Source: Allofournierella sp. (GTDB lineage Bacteria > Bacillota > Clostridia > Oscillospirales > Ruminococcaceae). Taken from it: DNA of 64,000 bases. A program made the translations under genes and the position numbers. The notes beneath the pieces are model-generated. The model made no database searches. It had not been told where the DNA came from and saw only the letters and a list, made by a program, of their open reading frames with translations. How positions within the stretch are numbered: the first letter of the stretch is position 1; each line of letters begins with the position of its first letter. The stretch covers positions 1 through 64,000 of the forward strand of contig JAHHRU010000011.1 in the NCBI GenBank assembly GCA_020025635.1, in the 5' to 3' direction. Positions 1 through 7,630 of this stretch are shown here, one piece after another.

Positions 1-1
1 T

Positions 2-387
2 CAGGATGCAGCCATTGCCCACGCAGGCGTCACCCCGGATGCGGGCACCTTGAAGACCGATCTGGACAATGAAAACGGCAGACCGGTTTATGAGGTGGAA
101 TTCATCTCCGGCGGCATCGAATATGAGTATAAGCTGGATGCGGCCACCGGCGCAGTGCTGAAGGCAGACAATGAGGCTGCCGGTATGGATGTATCCAAGC
201 TGATCGGCAAGAACAAGGCCCAGGATGCAGCCATTGCCCACGCAGGCGTCACCCCGGATGCGGGCACCTTGAAGGCCGATCTGGACAACGAAAACGGCAA
301 GGCGGTTTATGAGGTGGAATTCATTTCCGGCGGCATCGAATATGAGTATAAGCTGGACGCAGCCACCGGCGCAGTGCTGAAGGCCGA
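2..387 (+). repeat. 219-bp tandem repeat within PepSY gene
   Basis: The sequence beginning CAGGATGCAGCCATTGCCCA at base 2 recurs at base 221 with only a few substitutions over more than 160 bp. The second copy runs to about 387. The near-identity at DNA level indicates recent duplication or gene conversion of a PepSY unit. More copies may lie upstream of the window. Confidence 0.85.
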
Positions 388-646
388 AAAGGATAAGCAG
401 GAACCGCTGGATGACCTGGACGACCTGGATGACCTGCAGGAAACCGTCAATAAGCCGGCCCCCACCAGCAAGCCCGTACAGGCCAATAAGCCGCAGACCC
501 AACAGCAGCAGAACGTCCAGAATGTTGTGGAGGCACTGAAAAATCCGGGCAATCAGGTCGATGACGATGATCTGGAAGACGTTCTGGAAGATCTGTATGA
601 GCAGGATGATGACGATGATGATGATGACGACGAGGACGATGACTGA
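2..646 (+). CDS. PepSY-repeat protein with acidic tail (5' end outside window)
   Basis: The frame is open from base 2, so the start lies upstream of the window. At least two PepSY-like units are visible, each with a YEVEFISGGIEYEYKLDA core followed by TGAVLKA. They are spaced 73 residues (219 bp) apart and nearly identical in DNA. PepSY domains are usually found in secreted or membrane-anchored proteins and are thought to modulate proteases or bind other factors. After the repeats comes a Pro/Gln-rich linker, then an extremely acidic C-terminus of Asp/Glu with a run of nine Asp. No membrane anchor is visible in this part. The upstream half, including any signal peptide, cannot be seen. A hairpin terminator follows. 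The domain call is confident; the biological role is unknown. Confidence 0.8.
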   Translation, partial: QDAAIAHAGVTPDAGTLKTDLDNENGRPVYEVEFISGGIEYEYKLDAATGAVLKADNEAAGMDVSKLIGKNKAQDAAIAHAGVTPDAGTLKADLDNENGKAVYEVEFISGGIEYEYKLDAATGAVLKAEKDKQEPLDDLDDLDDLQETVNKPAPTSKPVQANKPQTQQQQNVQNVVEALKNPGNQVDDDDLEDVLEDLYEQDDDDDDDDDEDDD

Positions 647-702
647 AGCGGCATCATTTTCATAAATAAAACATGAGAGTTCTCCTCTTCATGTGCTGCA
701 AG

Positions 703-742
703 GCAAAGCGCCGGGGTTTGCCCCTGGCGCTTTGCTTTTTTT
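703..742 (+). terminator. Intrinsic terminator after PepSY gene
   Basis: GCAAAGCGCC-GGGG pairs with CCCC-TGGCGCTTTGC around a TTTG loop, followed by a run of T. It lies about 55 bp after the PepSY stop codon. Confidence 0.9.
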
Positions 743-743
743 G

Positions 744-801
744 TTGACAGCAAACCGTATCACTGATATAATACAGTTAGAAACCGTGTCACTCTTATAA
801 T
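744..801 (+). promoter_or_regulatory. Consensus promoter with duplicated -10/operator unit
   Basis: TTGACA (744-749) and TATAAT (767-772) are separated by 17 bp, a perfect sigma-A promoter. A unit of about 27 bp, AACCGTRTCACT followed by TATAATACAGTT, occurs twice 29 bp apart (753-779 and 782-808), so a second TATAAT lies at 796-801. A direct repeat over the core promoter immediately before a GntR-type gene is the expected layout for an autoregulatory operator. The operator role is inferred. Confidence 0.8.
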
Positions 802-823
802 ACAGTTCGGAAGGAGGCGGGAT

Positions 824-1204
824 ATGATTTCCTTTGAAGGGTTCACCCTGGAAGAAGGGGTGCCCATTTACCAGCAGATCATACTTTTTGTCAAACGGGG
901 CATCGTGGGAGGCGCCGTCTGCGATGGTGATGAGCTGCCCTCCCGGCGGGTGCTTTCCACGCTGCTGGGGGTAAACCCCAACACGGTGCAGAAGGCTTAC
1001 CGGCAGCTGGAAGAAGAAGGACTCATCCAGTCCCGCACGGGGGCCAAAAGCTGCGTGGATCTGGGAGCTGGAAAAGCACAGAAGGTGGGCAGCGAGCTGC
1101 TGGAAAGCGATATCAAAACCGTGATCCGGGCCATGAAGCAGACCGGTGCCCAAAAGGAAGAAGCGCTGGCCCTGCTGGACCGGCTTTGGGAGGAAGAAGA
1201 ATGA
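824..1204 (+). CDS. GntR-family regulator, YtrA subfamily
   Basis: This is a short (126 aa) winged-helix repressor. The HTH region carries PIYQQI near the N-terminus, then LPSRRVLSTLLGVNPNTVQ and KAYRQLEEEGLIQSRTG, which is the GntR DNA-binding pattern. Only about 45 residues follow it, as in YtrA-type regulators, which have a short dimerisation tail and no ligand domain. A GGAGGCGG ribosome site precedes the ATG. The gene heads an operon with two membrane proteins, an ABC ATPase and two secreted paralogues. Members of this subfamily usually repress their own ABC operon and respond to cell-envelope stress or peptide antibiotics. The inducer cannot be read from the sequence. Confidence 0.9.
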   Translation: MISFEGFTLEEGVPIYQQIILFVKRGIVGGAVCDGDELPSRRVLSTLLGVNPNTVQKAYRQLEEEGLIQSRTGAKSCVDLGAGKAQKVGSELLESDIKTVIRAMKQTGAQKEEALALLDRLWEEEE

Positions 1205-1935
1205 AATCAACAGGTGCACTTTGGAGTTTGTATACCCGCAGCATCATTTACAAGCTGCTGGCTGTTCTGGCTGTTCTGGCAGCGGCAGACGGTGCCGCAT
1301 TCTGTTTAAGGGCAGCCGATGCCGAATACCTGGCCCAGGCCGTGCCCGAAAGATTCTGGCAGGTGGGGTTTGTCCTGGCGGTGCTGGTGCTCACCACCCT
1401 TTTGGTGATGCCGGGCTGGAAAGGCGGCCGCAGCGATTATACCCTGCAGCGCACCGGCGTGAGCGAACAAAAGCAATATGCGCTGCGGGCCGCGTTTCAT
1501 TCGCTGTGCCTGTTCATGCTGATCGCGGCGCAGGCTCTGGTGCTGGTTCTGCTCTGTGTGGTTTTTGAAAAAAGCCATGTGAATGCGTTTACCGGCCCGC
1601 AGAACATCCCGCTGCTTTTTTACCGCAGCAGCTTCCTTCATGCGCTGCTGCCGCTGGCGGATGTGAGCCGCCTTGTGCGCAATGCTGTGATGATTGCTGC
1701 ATACGGCGTGGTGACAGCCGCGCCGGAAACCGCAAATCTGAGAGGGAAGGACCGGGTGAAGAAAGAGGGCTTCATCATTGCATACGCAGTGTTTTTTGCG
1801 TCCTGCTTTGGTGCGGTGCCCATGATGAACCTGCCGTTCGATCTGTTCTTTGCGGGCCTTAGCCTGGCGGCAGCCCTGATTCAGGCGGCGCTGGTGCGAA
1901 AAGGGAGGGGAAAAGCCGATGAATGCGAAGCCTAG
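1201..1935 (+). CDS. Membrane protein, probable ABC permease subunit
   Basis: The 244-aa protein starts at an ATG that overlaps the regulator's stop codon (ATGA), with GGAGGAAGAA upstream. I prefer this to the in-frame start 15 bp earlier. Hydrophobic stretches (LLAVLAVLAAADGAAF, VGFVLAVLVLTTLLVMP, FHSLCLFMLIAAQALVLVLL and others) indicate about five or six membrane helices. I recognise no catalytic motif. Its position between a YtrA-type regulator and an ABC ATPase suggests it is part of the permease of that transporter. This is inference from context. Confidence 0.7.
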   Translation: MKSTGALWSLYTRSIIYKLLAVLAVLAAADGAAFCLRAADAEYLAQAVPERFWQVGFVLAVLVLTTLLVMPGWKGGRSDYTLQRTGVSEQKQYALRAAFHSLCLFMLIAAQALVLVLLCVVFEKSHVNAFTGPQNIPLLFYRSSFLHALLPLADVSRLVRNAVMIAAYGVVTAAPETANLRGKDRVKKEGFIIAYAVFFASCFGAVPMMNLPFDLFFAGLSLAAALIQAALVRKGRGKADECEA

Positions 1936-2434
1936 AAAAAAGCTGGAACAGATGGTCCCGCCCGGATATCCGGTGAAAACAGAGCTGCGGCTCTGGTGCG
2001 GCGGGCTTTTGCTGGCCCTTGTTTGGAGCTTTGGTTATTTCGGCCGCCTTGCCAAGGCCATTGATGCGCTTTACACAACCCTGCCCGGCAACAGGCGGGT
2101 GCTTGTTCCCGGTGCGGTGATGCCGGGGTTTGCCAGGGTGCTGGATGGTGCGCTGGTGCCGTTTGTCCTGCTGGCCTTTTGCATGCTGGGGTTTGCCCTG
2201 AGCCATTATGCGTATCACTGGCAGGGGGCCAAAAGCGTTTATCTGATGCGCCGCCTGCCGGATGCGGCCCTGTGGCACCGGCTTTGCTTGACGCTGCCCC
2301 TTCTCACTGTTCTGGCAACGCTTGCTGCCGCCGCTGTTCTGACCGCACTTTATTTTGGTTTGTATCTTCTGCGCACGCCGGCCCAGTGCCTTTTGCCGGG
2401 CGGGCTGATGCAGCAGTTTTGGGGAGGCATTTGA
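1919..2434 (+). CDS. Small membrane protein, probable second ABC membrane subunit
   Basis: This 171-aa protein overlaps the end of the preceding gene by 17 bp, implying translational coupling. It has a basic N-terminus and about four predicted helices: near residues 28-45, a central stretch containing VPFVLLAFCMLGFALSHYAY, and a long C-terminal one starting LTLPLLTVLATLAAAAVLTA. A Tyr-rich cytoplasmic loop (HYAYHWQGAKSVYLMRRLPD) resembles that seen in YtrC/D-like and other ABC-2-like permeases. No specific family is certain. It probably pairs with the previous protein to form the membrane part of the transporter. Confidence 0.65.
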   Translation: MNAKPRKKLEQMVPPGYPVKTELRLWCGGLLLALVWSFGYFGRLAKAIDALYTTLPGNRRVLVPGAVMPGFARVLDGALVPFVLLAFCMLGFALSHYAYHWQGAKSVYLMRRLPDAALWHRLCLTLPLLTVLATLAAAAVLTALYFGLYLLRTPAQCLLPGGLMQQFWGGI

Positions 2435-2437
2435 ATT

Positions 2438-3169
2438 ATGCTGAAAATCGAACATCTTTCCAAAAAATATGCCGACAAGCAGGCGCTTGCGGATGTGAGC
2501 CTGGAACTTGGAAAAGGCGAGATCGTGGGCCTTTTCGGCGAGAACGGTGCAGGCAAGACCACTCTGATGAAAAGCATCCTGGGGCTGGTGCGCTGCAAGG
2601 GTACCGTAACGCTGGACGGAAAGCCCATAGGACCGGAAAATATATCACATCTTTCCTATGCCACAAGTGAACATTCCTTTTTCCCGAACCTTTCACCCAA
2701 AAGCCATGGGGAATTTTATGCAATGCAGTTCCCCAACTGGAACGCCGTTCGCTTTGGGGCGCTGATGGAGTTTTTCGAGCTGCCCATGACAAAGCCCCTG
2801 CGCAGCTTTTCCACCGGCCAGAAAAATCAGTTCGAGGTGATCCTGGCCCTGTGCCAGGGTGCCGAATACATCCTGATGGATGAACCCTTTGCAGGCAATG
2901 ACCTGTTCAACCGGGAAGATTTTTATAAGGTGCTGCTGGGTATTCTGGAGCCCGACGAAACGGTCCTGCTTTCCACCCACCTGATCGAAGAGGTGGCCGG
3001 TTTTATCGGCCGGGCGGTGCTGCTGCATCAGGGGCAGATCGTGGGCGATGTGACCCTGGATGAGCTGGAAGAAAGCGGCAAGAGCCTGGTTTCTTACATT
3101 AAAGAAACCTACAACTATCGAAGCGACCGGGTGAGCCGTGCTCTGGACAAACTTACCGGTGAAGAATAA
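2438..3169 (+). CDS. ABC transporter ATP-binding protein (YtrB/YxlF-like)
   Basis: A 243-aa nucleotide-binding protein with Walker A (GENGAGKTT, about residue 33), a signature-like motif FSTGQKNQ in place of LSGGQ, Walker B (YILMDEPF) and an STHL switch histidine. The divergent signature, and the C-terminus continuing through DELEESGKSL, match the ATPases of YtrBCDEF-type exporters. It begins 3 bp after the second membrane gene and is followed by the paralogous secreted proteins. It most likely powers the two membrane proteins encoded upstream. The substrate is unknown; by analogy, envelope-active compounds are likely. Confidence 0.88.
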   Translation: MLKIEHLSKKYADKQALADVSLELGKGEIVGLFGENGAGKTTLMKSILGLVRCKGTVTLDGKPIGPENISHLSYATSEHSFFPNLSPKSHGEFYAMQFPNWNAVRFGALMEFFELPMTKPLRSFSTGQKNQFEVILALCQGAEYILMDEPFAGNDLFNREDFYKVLLGILEPDETVLLSTHLIEEVAGFIGRAVLLHQGQIVGDVTLDELEESGKSLVSYIKETYNYRSDRVSRALDKLTGEE

Positions 3170-3183
3170 AGGAGGGAAAGACC

Positions 3184-4626
3184 ATGCGCAAAAGCCGTGT
3201 GCTTTTTGCAGCGCTGCTGGCCCTGCTGGCGGCAGGCTTTGCAGTCGTTTACGGGGTATTCTGGCAGAAGACCGGTCAGGTGGAGCTGGCAGAAACGGTG
3301 CTTTTCGGGGATGCGGCCGCAGCGGGAAACCTTTCGATCACCCTGCACAGCACCTGCGGCCAAAAGCTTTACTGGGATACCTCGGTCACGCCCGGAAGCC
3401 CCGCACAGAACGAATTCGAGGCAAGGCTCTCGGTGAAGAATCCCAATGGAAAGCATCCCGAGGCCCATCTGGATTCGTGGATTTCCTGGAACCGGGGTTC
3501 CTATGGGCTGACCACTTATTTTGGGGATGCGGAATTCGGCGCGCTTTACCAAAAGGTGGCCGAAAACACCCCTGCCGGGGAGAGCCGCACCCAGCTGCTG
3601 GATATTGCCGATTACTGCACCCATTATCCGGTGGCGTTTGAAATGGGCTGTCAGCAGGGCGGACGGTGGACAGAGCTTCATTGGGACATTTTTCCGAAAA
3701 GCGAACATGAAAACGATACCCACCCCTTTCTGCAGGCCCTGGCCGGGTATTTTACCTTTCCCATAACAGAGAATGTCCCGCTTCGTGTCACCATCGCAAA
3801 GGATGAAAAGGGCCGGATCGTGTCTGCCGAGGTGGAGCCGGCTGGGGACGGAGAGCCTTCGGTGCTGGCCAGTTCTGCCTATGGGGCAGGGTATCTCTAT
3901 TTCATCGTGGATGCTGCCGCTTCGGACGGCTCGCCGCTGGATTATGGCCAGGTGCCGGGCGGCCGCAGCCTTTACCGGCTGGACCTGACAAAAGAAAAGG
4001 AGCCTGCCATCGAGGATCTGGAAGTGGTGCTGCCGCTGGAAAGCCGGGAGATCCAGCAGCTTTTGGCCGATGGCACCGGCAGCCAGATCCTTTTGGAAAC
4101 AGGCAATGGCCGGGAGCATGAAGTGCAGGTGCTGGATGCAAAAAACGCAAAGATCCTGCAAACCCTGCCTTTGGAAAATGCCGATTCTGTGGGCCTTATC
4201 CCGGGCGAAGGTTTTTTGCTGGCAATGGCGTACTCAAAGGAAAACAGCGGCTCCGATGAGGCAAGCCTTACCCTGTATCTCCCCGACGAAGCCGGCAGAT
4301 GGCAGCGGCAGTATACCGTTTCGCTGGAGCAGGAATTTGGATTTTCGGAAAGAGGCATGAACGAATGGTTTATTTCGCCGGACGGAAAGAAGCTGGCGGA
4401 AGTGTTCCGGCTGGAGCCTGCGGCAGATCTCGGCCCGGCAAAATATCTGGAGGGCTGCAGCGTAGGCATACGGGTGCTGGATGAAACCGGCTGGCTTTAC
4501 GCCGCCCGGTTCGACAGCAGCCTGGACAAAGCCCGTGTCAGCGAAAAAGACTATGATGGTTCCTACCAGCAGCTGTGCCGGATGGACCGAAAAAGCCCAA
4601 AGCAGCTGGAAGTAAACTGGACCTAA
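3184..4626 (+). CDS. Secreted or membrane-anchored protein, paralogue of next gene
   Basis: This 480-aa protein has an N-terminal signal or anchor (RKSRVLFAALLALLAAGFAVVYG) and a large outer domain without recognised catalytic motifs. An AAAGGAGGG site precedes the ATG. It shares several blocks with the next gene in the same order: ETVLFGD near residue 38, VPGGRSLYRLDLT near residue 260, a beta-propeller-like segment, and VLDETGWLYAARFD near the C-terminus. The later half, with repeated strand-like segments and quantities such as EVQVLDAKNAKILQTLPL, is suggestive of a WD/PQQ-like propeller. It probably acts outside the membrane with the ABC transporter, since it belongs to the same operon. 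Confidence 0.7.
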   Translation: MRKSRVLFAALLALLAAGFAVVYGVFWQKTGQVELAETVLFGDAAAAGNLSITLHSTCGQKLYWDTSVTPGSPAQNEFEARLSVKNPNGKHPEAHLDSWISWNRGSYGLTTYFGDAEFGALYQKVAENTPAGESRTQLLDIADYCTHYPVAFEMGCQQGGRWTELHWDIFPKSEHENDTHPFLQALAGYFTFPITENVPLRVTIAKDEKGRIVSAEVEPAGDGEPSVLASSAYGAGYLYFIVDAAASDGSPLDYGQVPGGRSLYRLDLTKEKEPAIEDLEVVLPLESREIQQLLADGTGSQILLETGNGREHEVQVLDAKNAKILQTLPLENADSVGLIPGEGFLLAMAYSKENSGSDEASLTLYLPDEAGRWQRQYTVSLEQEFGFSERGMNEWFISPDGKKLAEVFRLEPAADLGPAKYLEGCSVGIRVLDETGWLYAARFDSSLDKARVSEKDYDGSYQQLCRMDRKSPKQLEVNWT

Positions 4627-4640
4627 AGGAGGGTAAGCCC

Positions 4641-6068
4641 ATGAAAAAAGGCAGCTTTGTTTTTACTGCACTTTTGGTGCTGCTCTCGGTGGGCTTTGCG
4701 GCAGCAAGTGGCCTGCTGAGCGCCGCCGCGGCCCGGCCGGTGGTAACGGAAACGGTGCTTTTCGGGGATGCATCGGCTGCCCAGGGCCTGCGGCTGGAAA
4801 TGCCGGTCCATCTGGCAAAAGCCCTTCACTGGAAAATTTCAGCAGAGCCCCAGGGCCCGGCCCGGGTGACAGGCTCGGTCGATCTGTTTAAGGGCGGGCA
4901 CACGAAGCCCGCGGAAAGCCCCGCAAGGGCAAATACCCAGCTGGATGTCCATCTTTCCCAGCGGCAGCTGGCCATGGATGAACACCAGCTGGAAGCGCAG
5001 GATGCGCCGGCCGCTGCACCGATCTATCAGAAGCTTTTGGCCTATACCCCTCAAAAAGGGGAGCGCAGTGAGCGGATAAAGCTTGCCGATTACTGGGAAA
5101 ACTACCCCATGCAGGCAGACCTTTATTTTGTCCGCGGCAGCCGGATCGAAGATTATCCCGACTGGGATGCGGCAGCCACCTTTCTGCACGGGCTGGAAGA
5201 TTACTTCTGCTTTCCCATCCACCCGGACGAAACCGCTGTGGCAGCGGTGCAGCGGGGGGAGGGGGACCGGCTGGAAAGCCTGAGCCTTGTCTGCGATGAG
5301 CCGCTTCACAACTTCCGGAACTATCAGGCGGTCACACCGAACAGTGTGTGGCTGCTGCCGGAAATGCGGGACAATGAAAACCGCATCTGGGATTACAGCC
5401 TTGTGCCGGGCGGCCGCAGCCTTTACCGGCTGAAGCTCACAGGGGAGCAAGTGCCCCGGATGGAGGACCTTGAGCCGGTTTTGGCCCTGGGGGATGAGGA
5501 GGAGATCTCGCAGCTGGAAGTCAGCTTGGATGAAACGCAGGTCTTTCTTTTGACCCGCAGCGAAAACCGGCAGATCCTGCGTGTTTTCAATGGGGAAAGT
5601 GCAGAGCTTGTCACGGCTTTGGAGCTGGAAGGGAACGGTCTGTGCCGCCTGTACCCCTGTGACGGCTTTGCAGTTTTGGAAGAGCCGGCGGAAGCAGGAG
5701 GTGCTCTCACCCTCATCCGGCCGGTAAACGGCAGCTGGCAGCCGGTTTGGCGGGCAGAGCGCCCGGGCCTTGAGCCCTTGGAGGGGCCTGCATTCATGCC
5801 GAACTTTGCCCTTTCAAAGGACGGCACCCGGCTGGCGGCGGCATCCCGCACTGCCCCGCAGCTGAAAAAAGGGTTCGGCGGCCTTGGAAGAGGCTGTGCG
5901 TTTACCCTGGAGGTTCTGGATGAAACGGGCGTTTTATATGCGGCCCGCTACGATGTGAGCCTGGACAAAGCCCTTCCCGGCGAGGAAGGCAGCGGCCTTG
6001 AGGATTACTGCTCGGCCTATTATGCGCCCGGCAGCCGGGAAAACAGCCTTCCCGGACTGAATTGGTGA
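4641..6068 (+). CDS. Secreted or membrane-anchored protein, paralogue of previous gene
   Basis: The chosen start (ATG 4641) follows AAAGGAGGG at a normal distance and gives a 475-aa protein with a signal anchor beginning MKKGSFVFTALLVLLS. The longer in-frame extension back to 4575 runs into the previous gene and was rejected. It shares the TETVLFGDASAAQGL block, the VPGGRSLYRLKLTGEQ block and the VLDETGVLYAARYDVSLDKA block with the preceding protein, so the pair arose by tandem duplication and has diverged greatly. No enzyme motif is apparent. Co-transcription with the GntR/ABC genes is likely, because gaps are below 20 bp throughout and the first strong terminator comes after this gene. Confidence 0.7.
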   Translation: MKKGSFVFTALLVLLSVGFAAASGLLSAAAARPVVTETVLFGDASAAQGLRLEMPVHLAKALHWKISAEPQGPARVTGSVDLFKGGHTKPAESPARANTQLDVHLSQRQLAMDEHQLEAQDAPAAAPIYQKLLAYTPQKGERSERIKLADYWENYPMQADLYFVRGSRIEDYPDWDAAATFLHGLEDYFCFPIHPDETAVAAVQRGEGDRLESLSLVCDEPLHNFRNYQAVTPNSVWLLPEMRDNENRIWDYSLVPGGRSLYRLKLTGEQVPRMEDLEPVLALGDEEEISQLEVSLDETQVFLLTRSENRQILRVFNGESAELVTALELEGNGLCRLYPCDGFAVLEEPAEAGGALTLIRPVNGSWQPVWRAERPGLEPLEGPAFMPNFALSKDGTRLAAASRTAPQLKKGFGGLGRGCAFTLEVLDETGVLYAARYDVSLDKALPGEEGSGLEDYCSAYYAPGSRENSLPGLNW

Positions 6069-6116
6069 AAAAGCAGACGCCCGCAAAAGGAGCCTGGGTT
6101 CAAACAAAAGCAAAAT

Positions 6117-6155
6117 AAAACGGCAGACAGGAGCGCACCTTCTGTCTGCCGTTTT
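6117..6155 (+). terminator. Intrinsic terminator ending GntR/ABC operon
   Basis: AAAACGGCAGACAG pairs perfectly with CTGTCTGCCGTTTT around an 11-nt loop. The tail has only four T, so it could act on both strands. Confidence 0.8.
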
Positions 6156-6214
6156 GAACCGTAAAAGGAGCAAGCGCAGGGAAAGCTTTTCAAAATGGCA
6201 AAGCGGAAAATTCC

Positions 6215-6243
6215 TTGACAAATTTTCAAAAGAATGATACAAT
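6215..6243 (+). promoter_or_regulatory. pyr operon promoter
   Basis: TTGACA (6215-6220) and TACAAT (6238-6243) are separated by 17 bp. The transcript would begin near 6250 and read through the leader peptide and attenuator before pyrC. Confidence 0.85.
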
Positions 6244-6274
6244 CAATCGAAATATGTTGTGAGGAGGAAACGCA

Positions 6275-6346
6275 ATGAGCCGATGGGAACTGTCTGAAAC
6301 CCGTTTCGTTCATTTCGTGTTTCCTTTTTTCATTTTTACAGAGTAA
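6275..6346 (+). CDS. U-rich leader peptide of the pyr operon
   Basis: A 23-codon ORF with a strong GAGGAGGA ribosome site (6261-6268) starts MSRWELSETRF and ends FPFFIFTE. Its second half is very U-rich on the mRNA (TTTCCTTTTTTCATTTTTACA). Its stop codon (6344-6346) abuts the left arm of a U-tailed hairpin that begins at 6347. This is the arrangement of the E. coli pyrBI leader, where UTP-dependent pausing of RNA polymerase in a U-rich tract sets whether the trailing ribosome blocks the terminator. The ORF and hairpin are seen directly; the UTP-sensing mechanism is inferred from the pyr genes downstream. Confidence 0.75.
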   Translation: MSRWELSETRFVHFVFPFFIFTE

Positions 6347-6381
6347 CTTTTCCCTGTTTTTGCGGGGGAAGGTTTTTTTTT
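6347..6381 (+). terminator. Attenuator upstream of pyrC
   Basis: CTTTTCCC (6347-6354) pairs with GGGGGAAGG (6364-6372), including two G-T pairs, and nine T follow. It lies between the leader-peptide stop and pyrC. A ribosome at the leader stop codon would cover the left arm. I see no PyrR-type binding loop or competing antiterminator. Confidence 0.75.
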
Positions 6382-6409
6382 AACCAAATTTCAAATGGAG
6401 GGGAACACC

Positions 6410-7591
6410 ATGCTGATCCAAGGCGCAAAACTTGAAAACGGCAGTACCGTGGATGTCTTGATCAAAAACGGCAAGATCGCGGCTATGGGCATTTCTATCC
6501 CGCCTCACGGTGAAGAGGTGCTAGATGCACAGGGCCGCACCCTGCTGCCCGGCTTCATCGATCTTCACTGCCACTGGCGCACGCCCGGCTTTGAATACAA
6601 AGAGGACATTTCAACCGGTTCGGCAGCAGCGGCAGCCGGCGGCTATACATTCGTGAACCTGATGCCCAACACAAAACCGGTCTGCTCCAGCGGCGAGATC
6701 GCCCACCAGGTAATGGATGAGGCCGAGCGTGTGGGTCTGTGCGGTGTGAACCAGACCGTTTCCATCACCCAGAACTTTGACGGAAAGACCCTGGAACACC
6801 TTAAGACCCTGCCGGAGGATCTGCGGTTCATTTCCGATGACGGCAAGGGCGTGCAGTCGGCCGATACCATGGCCAAGGCTTTTGCCATTGCAAAACAGTG
6901 GGGGCTCACCATTATGAGCCACGCAGAGGATATGGAGGTTTCCCCCTGGGATTACCGCCTGGCCGAAAACCTGGAAACCGTGCGCAATCTGCACCTGGCC
7001 GAATATTACGGCACCCGGCTGCACATGTGCCATGTGAGCACAGCCGAGGCCATTGACGCTATCCGCCGGGCAAAGCAGCGGGGGGTGCCGGTCACCTGTG
7101 AGGTGACCCCCCATCACCTGTGGTTTGCCGACTGGGATTATAAAGTGAACCCGCCCATTCGCCAGCAGGCCGATGTGGATGCCATCATTGCCGCCATTGA
7201 GGACGGAACGGTGGATGCCATTGCCACCGACCATGCGCCCCACACCGAGGCCGACAAGCAGGCCGGCGCTGCCGGCATGGTGGGCCTGGAAACCGCCTTT
7301 GGCGTATGCTACACCAAGCTTTGCCGCCAGTACGGCCTGCCCCTTTACTACATCAGCGCTCTCATGAGCCGGTTCCCCGCCGCCATTCTGGGCCTTGCCG
7401 GAAAAGGCGCGGTGGAGATCGGTGCAGATGCAGACCTTGTGCTGGTCGATCTGGATACCCCTTATATTGTGGATAAAGACAAACTCCACAGCAAAAGCCA
7501 CAACTGCCCGTACGACGGCACCGAGCTGTACGGCCGGGTGGATTACACCCTGCGGGGCGGAAAGATCACCTACCGCCGCGAGCAGCTTTAA
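6410..7591 (+). CDS. pyrC: Dihydroorotase
   Basis: The enzyme cyclises N-carbamoyl-aspartate to dihydroorotate, the third step of de novo UMP synthesis, in the cytosol. The metal-site signature DLHCHWRTPG is at residues 51-60 (His53 and His55). Later signatures are NLMPNTKPV, MSHAED, MCHVSTAEA, EVTPHHLWF and ATDHAPHT. The length of 393 aa fits class I dihydroorotases. ATG 6410 was chosen because GGAGGGG just upstream forms its ribosome site; the in-frame ATG at 6395 would use that site as coding sequence. It is the first structural gene of the pyr operon, and its expression should depend on the attenuator upstream. No pyrB is present in the window. Confidence 0.95.
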   Translation: MLIQGAKLENGSTVDVLIKNGKIAAMGISIPPHGEEVLDAQGRTLLPGFIDLHCHWRTPGFEYKEDISTGSAAAAAGGYTFVNLMPNTKPVCSSGEIAHQVMDEAERVGLCGVNQTVSITQNFDGKTLEHLKTLPEDLRFISDDGKGVQSADTMAKAFAIAKQWGLTIMSHAEDMEVSPWDYRLAENLETVRNLHLAEYYGTRLHMCHVSTAEAIDAIRRAKQRGVPVTCEVTPHHLWFADWDYKVNPPIRQQADVDAIIAAIEDGTVDAIATDHAPHTEADKQAGAAGMVGLETAFGVCYTKLCRQYGLPLYYISALMSRFPAAILGLAGKGAVEIGADADLVLVDLDTPYIVDKDKLHSKSHNCPYDGTELYGRVDYTLRGGKITYRREQL

Positions 7592-7630
7592 GAACGCAAC
7601 GATCACCCAACAGAAAAGGAGAGTTTCAAC

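Noticed and set aside
6275..6381. Phenylalanine-sensing attenuation
   Set aside because: The leader peptide has several Phe codons, but the operon makes UMP and the U-rich tract explains the Phe codons better.
6244..6409. PyrR-dependent attenuator
   Set aside because: I could not find a PyrR-type binding loop or an antiterminator pairing; this is a visual check only.
6395..6412. ATG 6395 as the pyrC start
   Set aside because: It would use the GGAGGGG ribosome site as codons and add five residues not seen in dihydroorotases.
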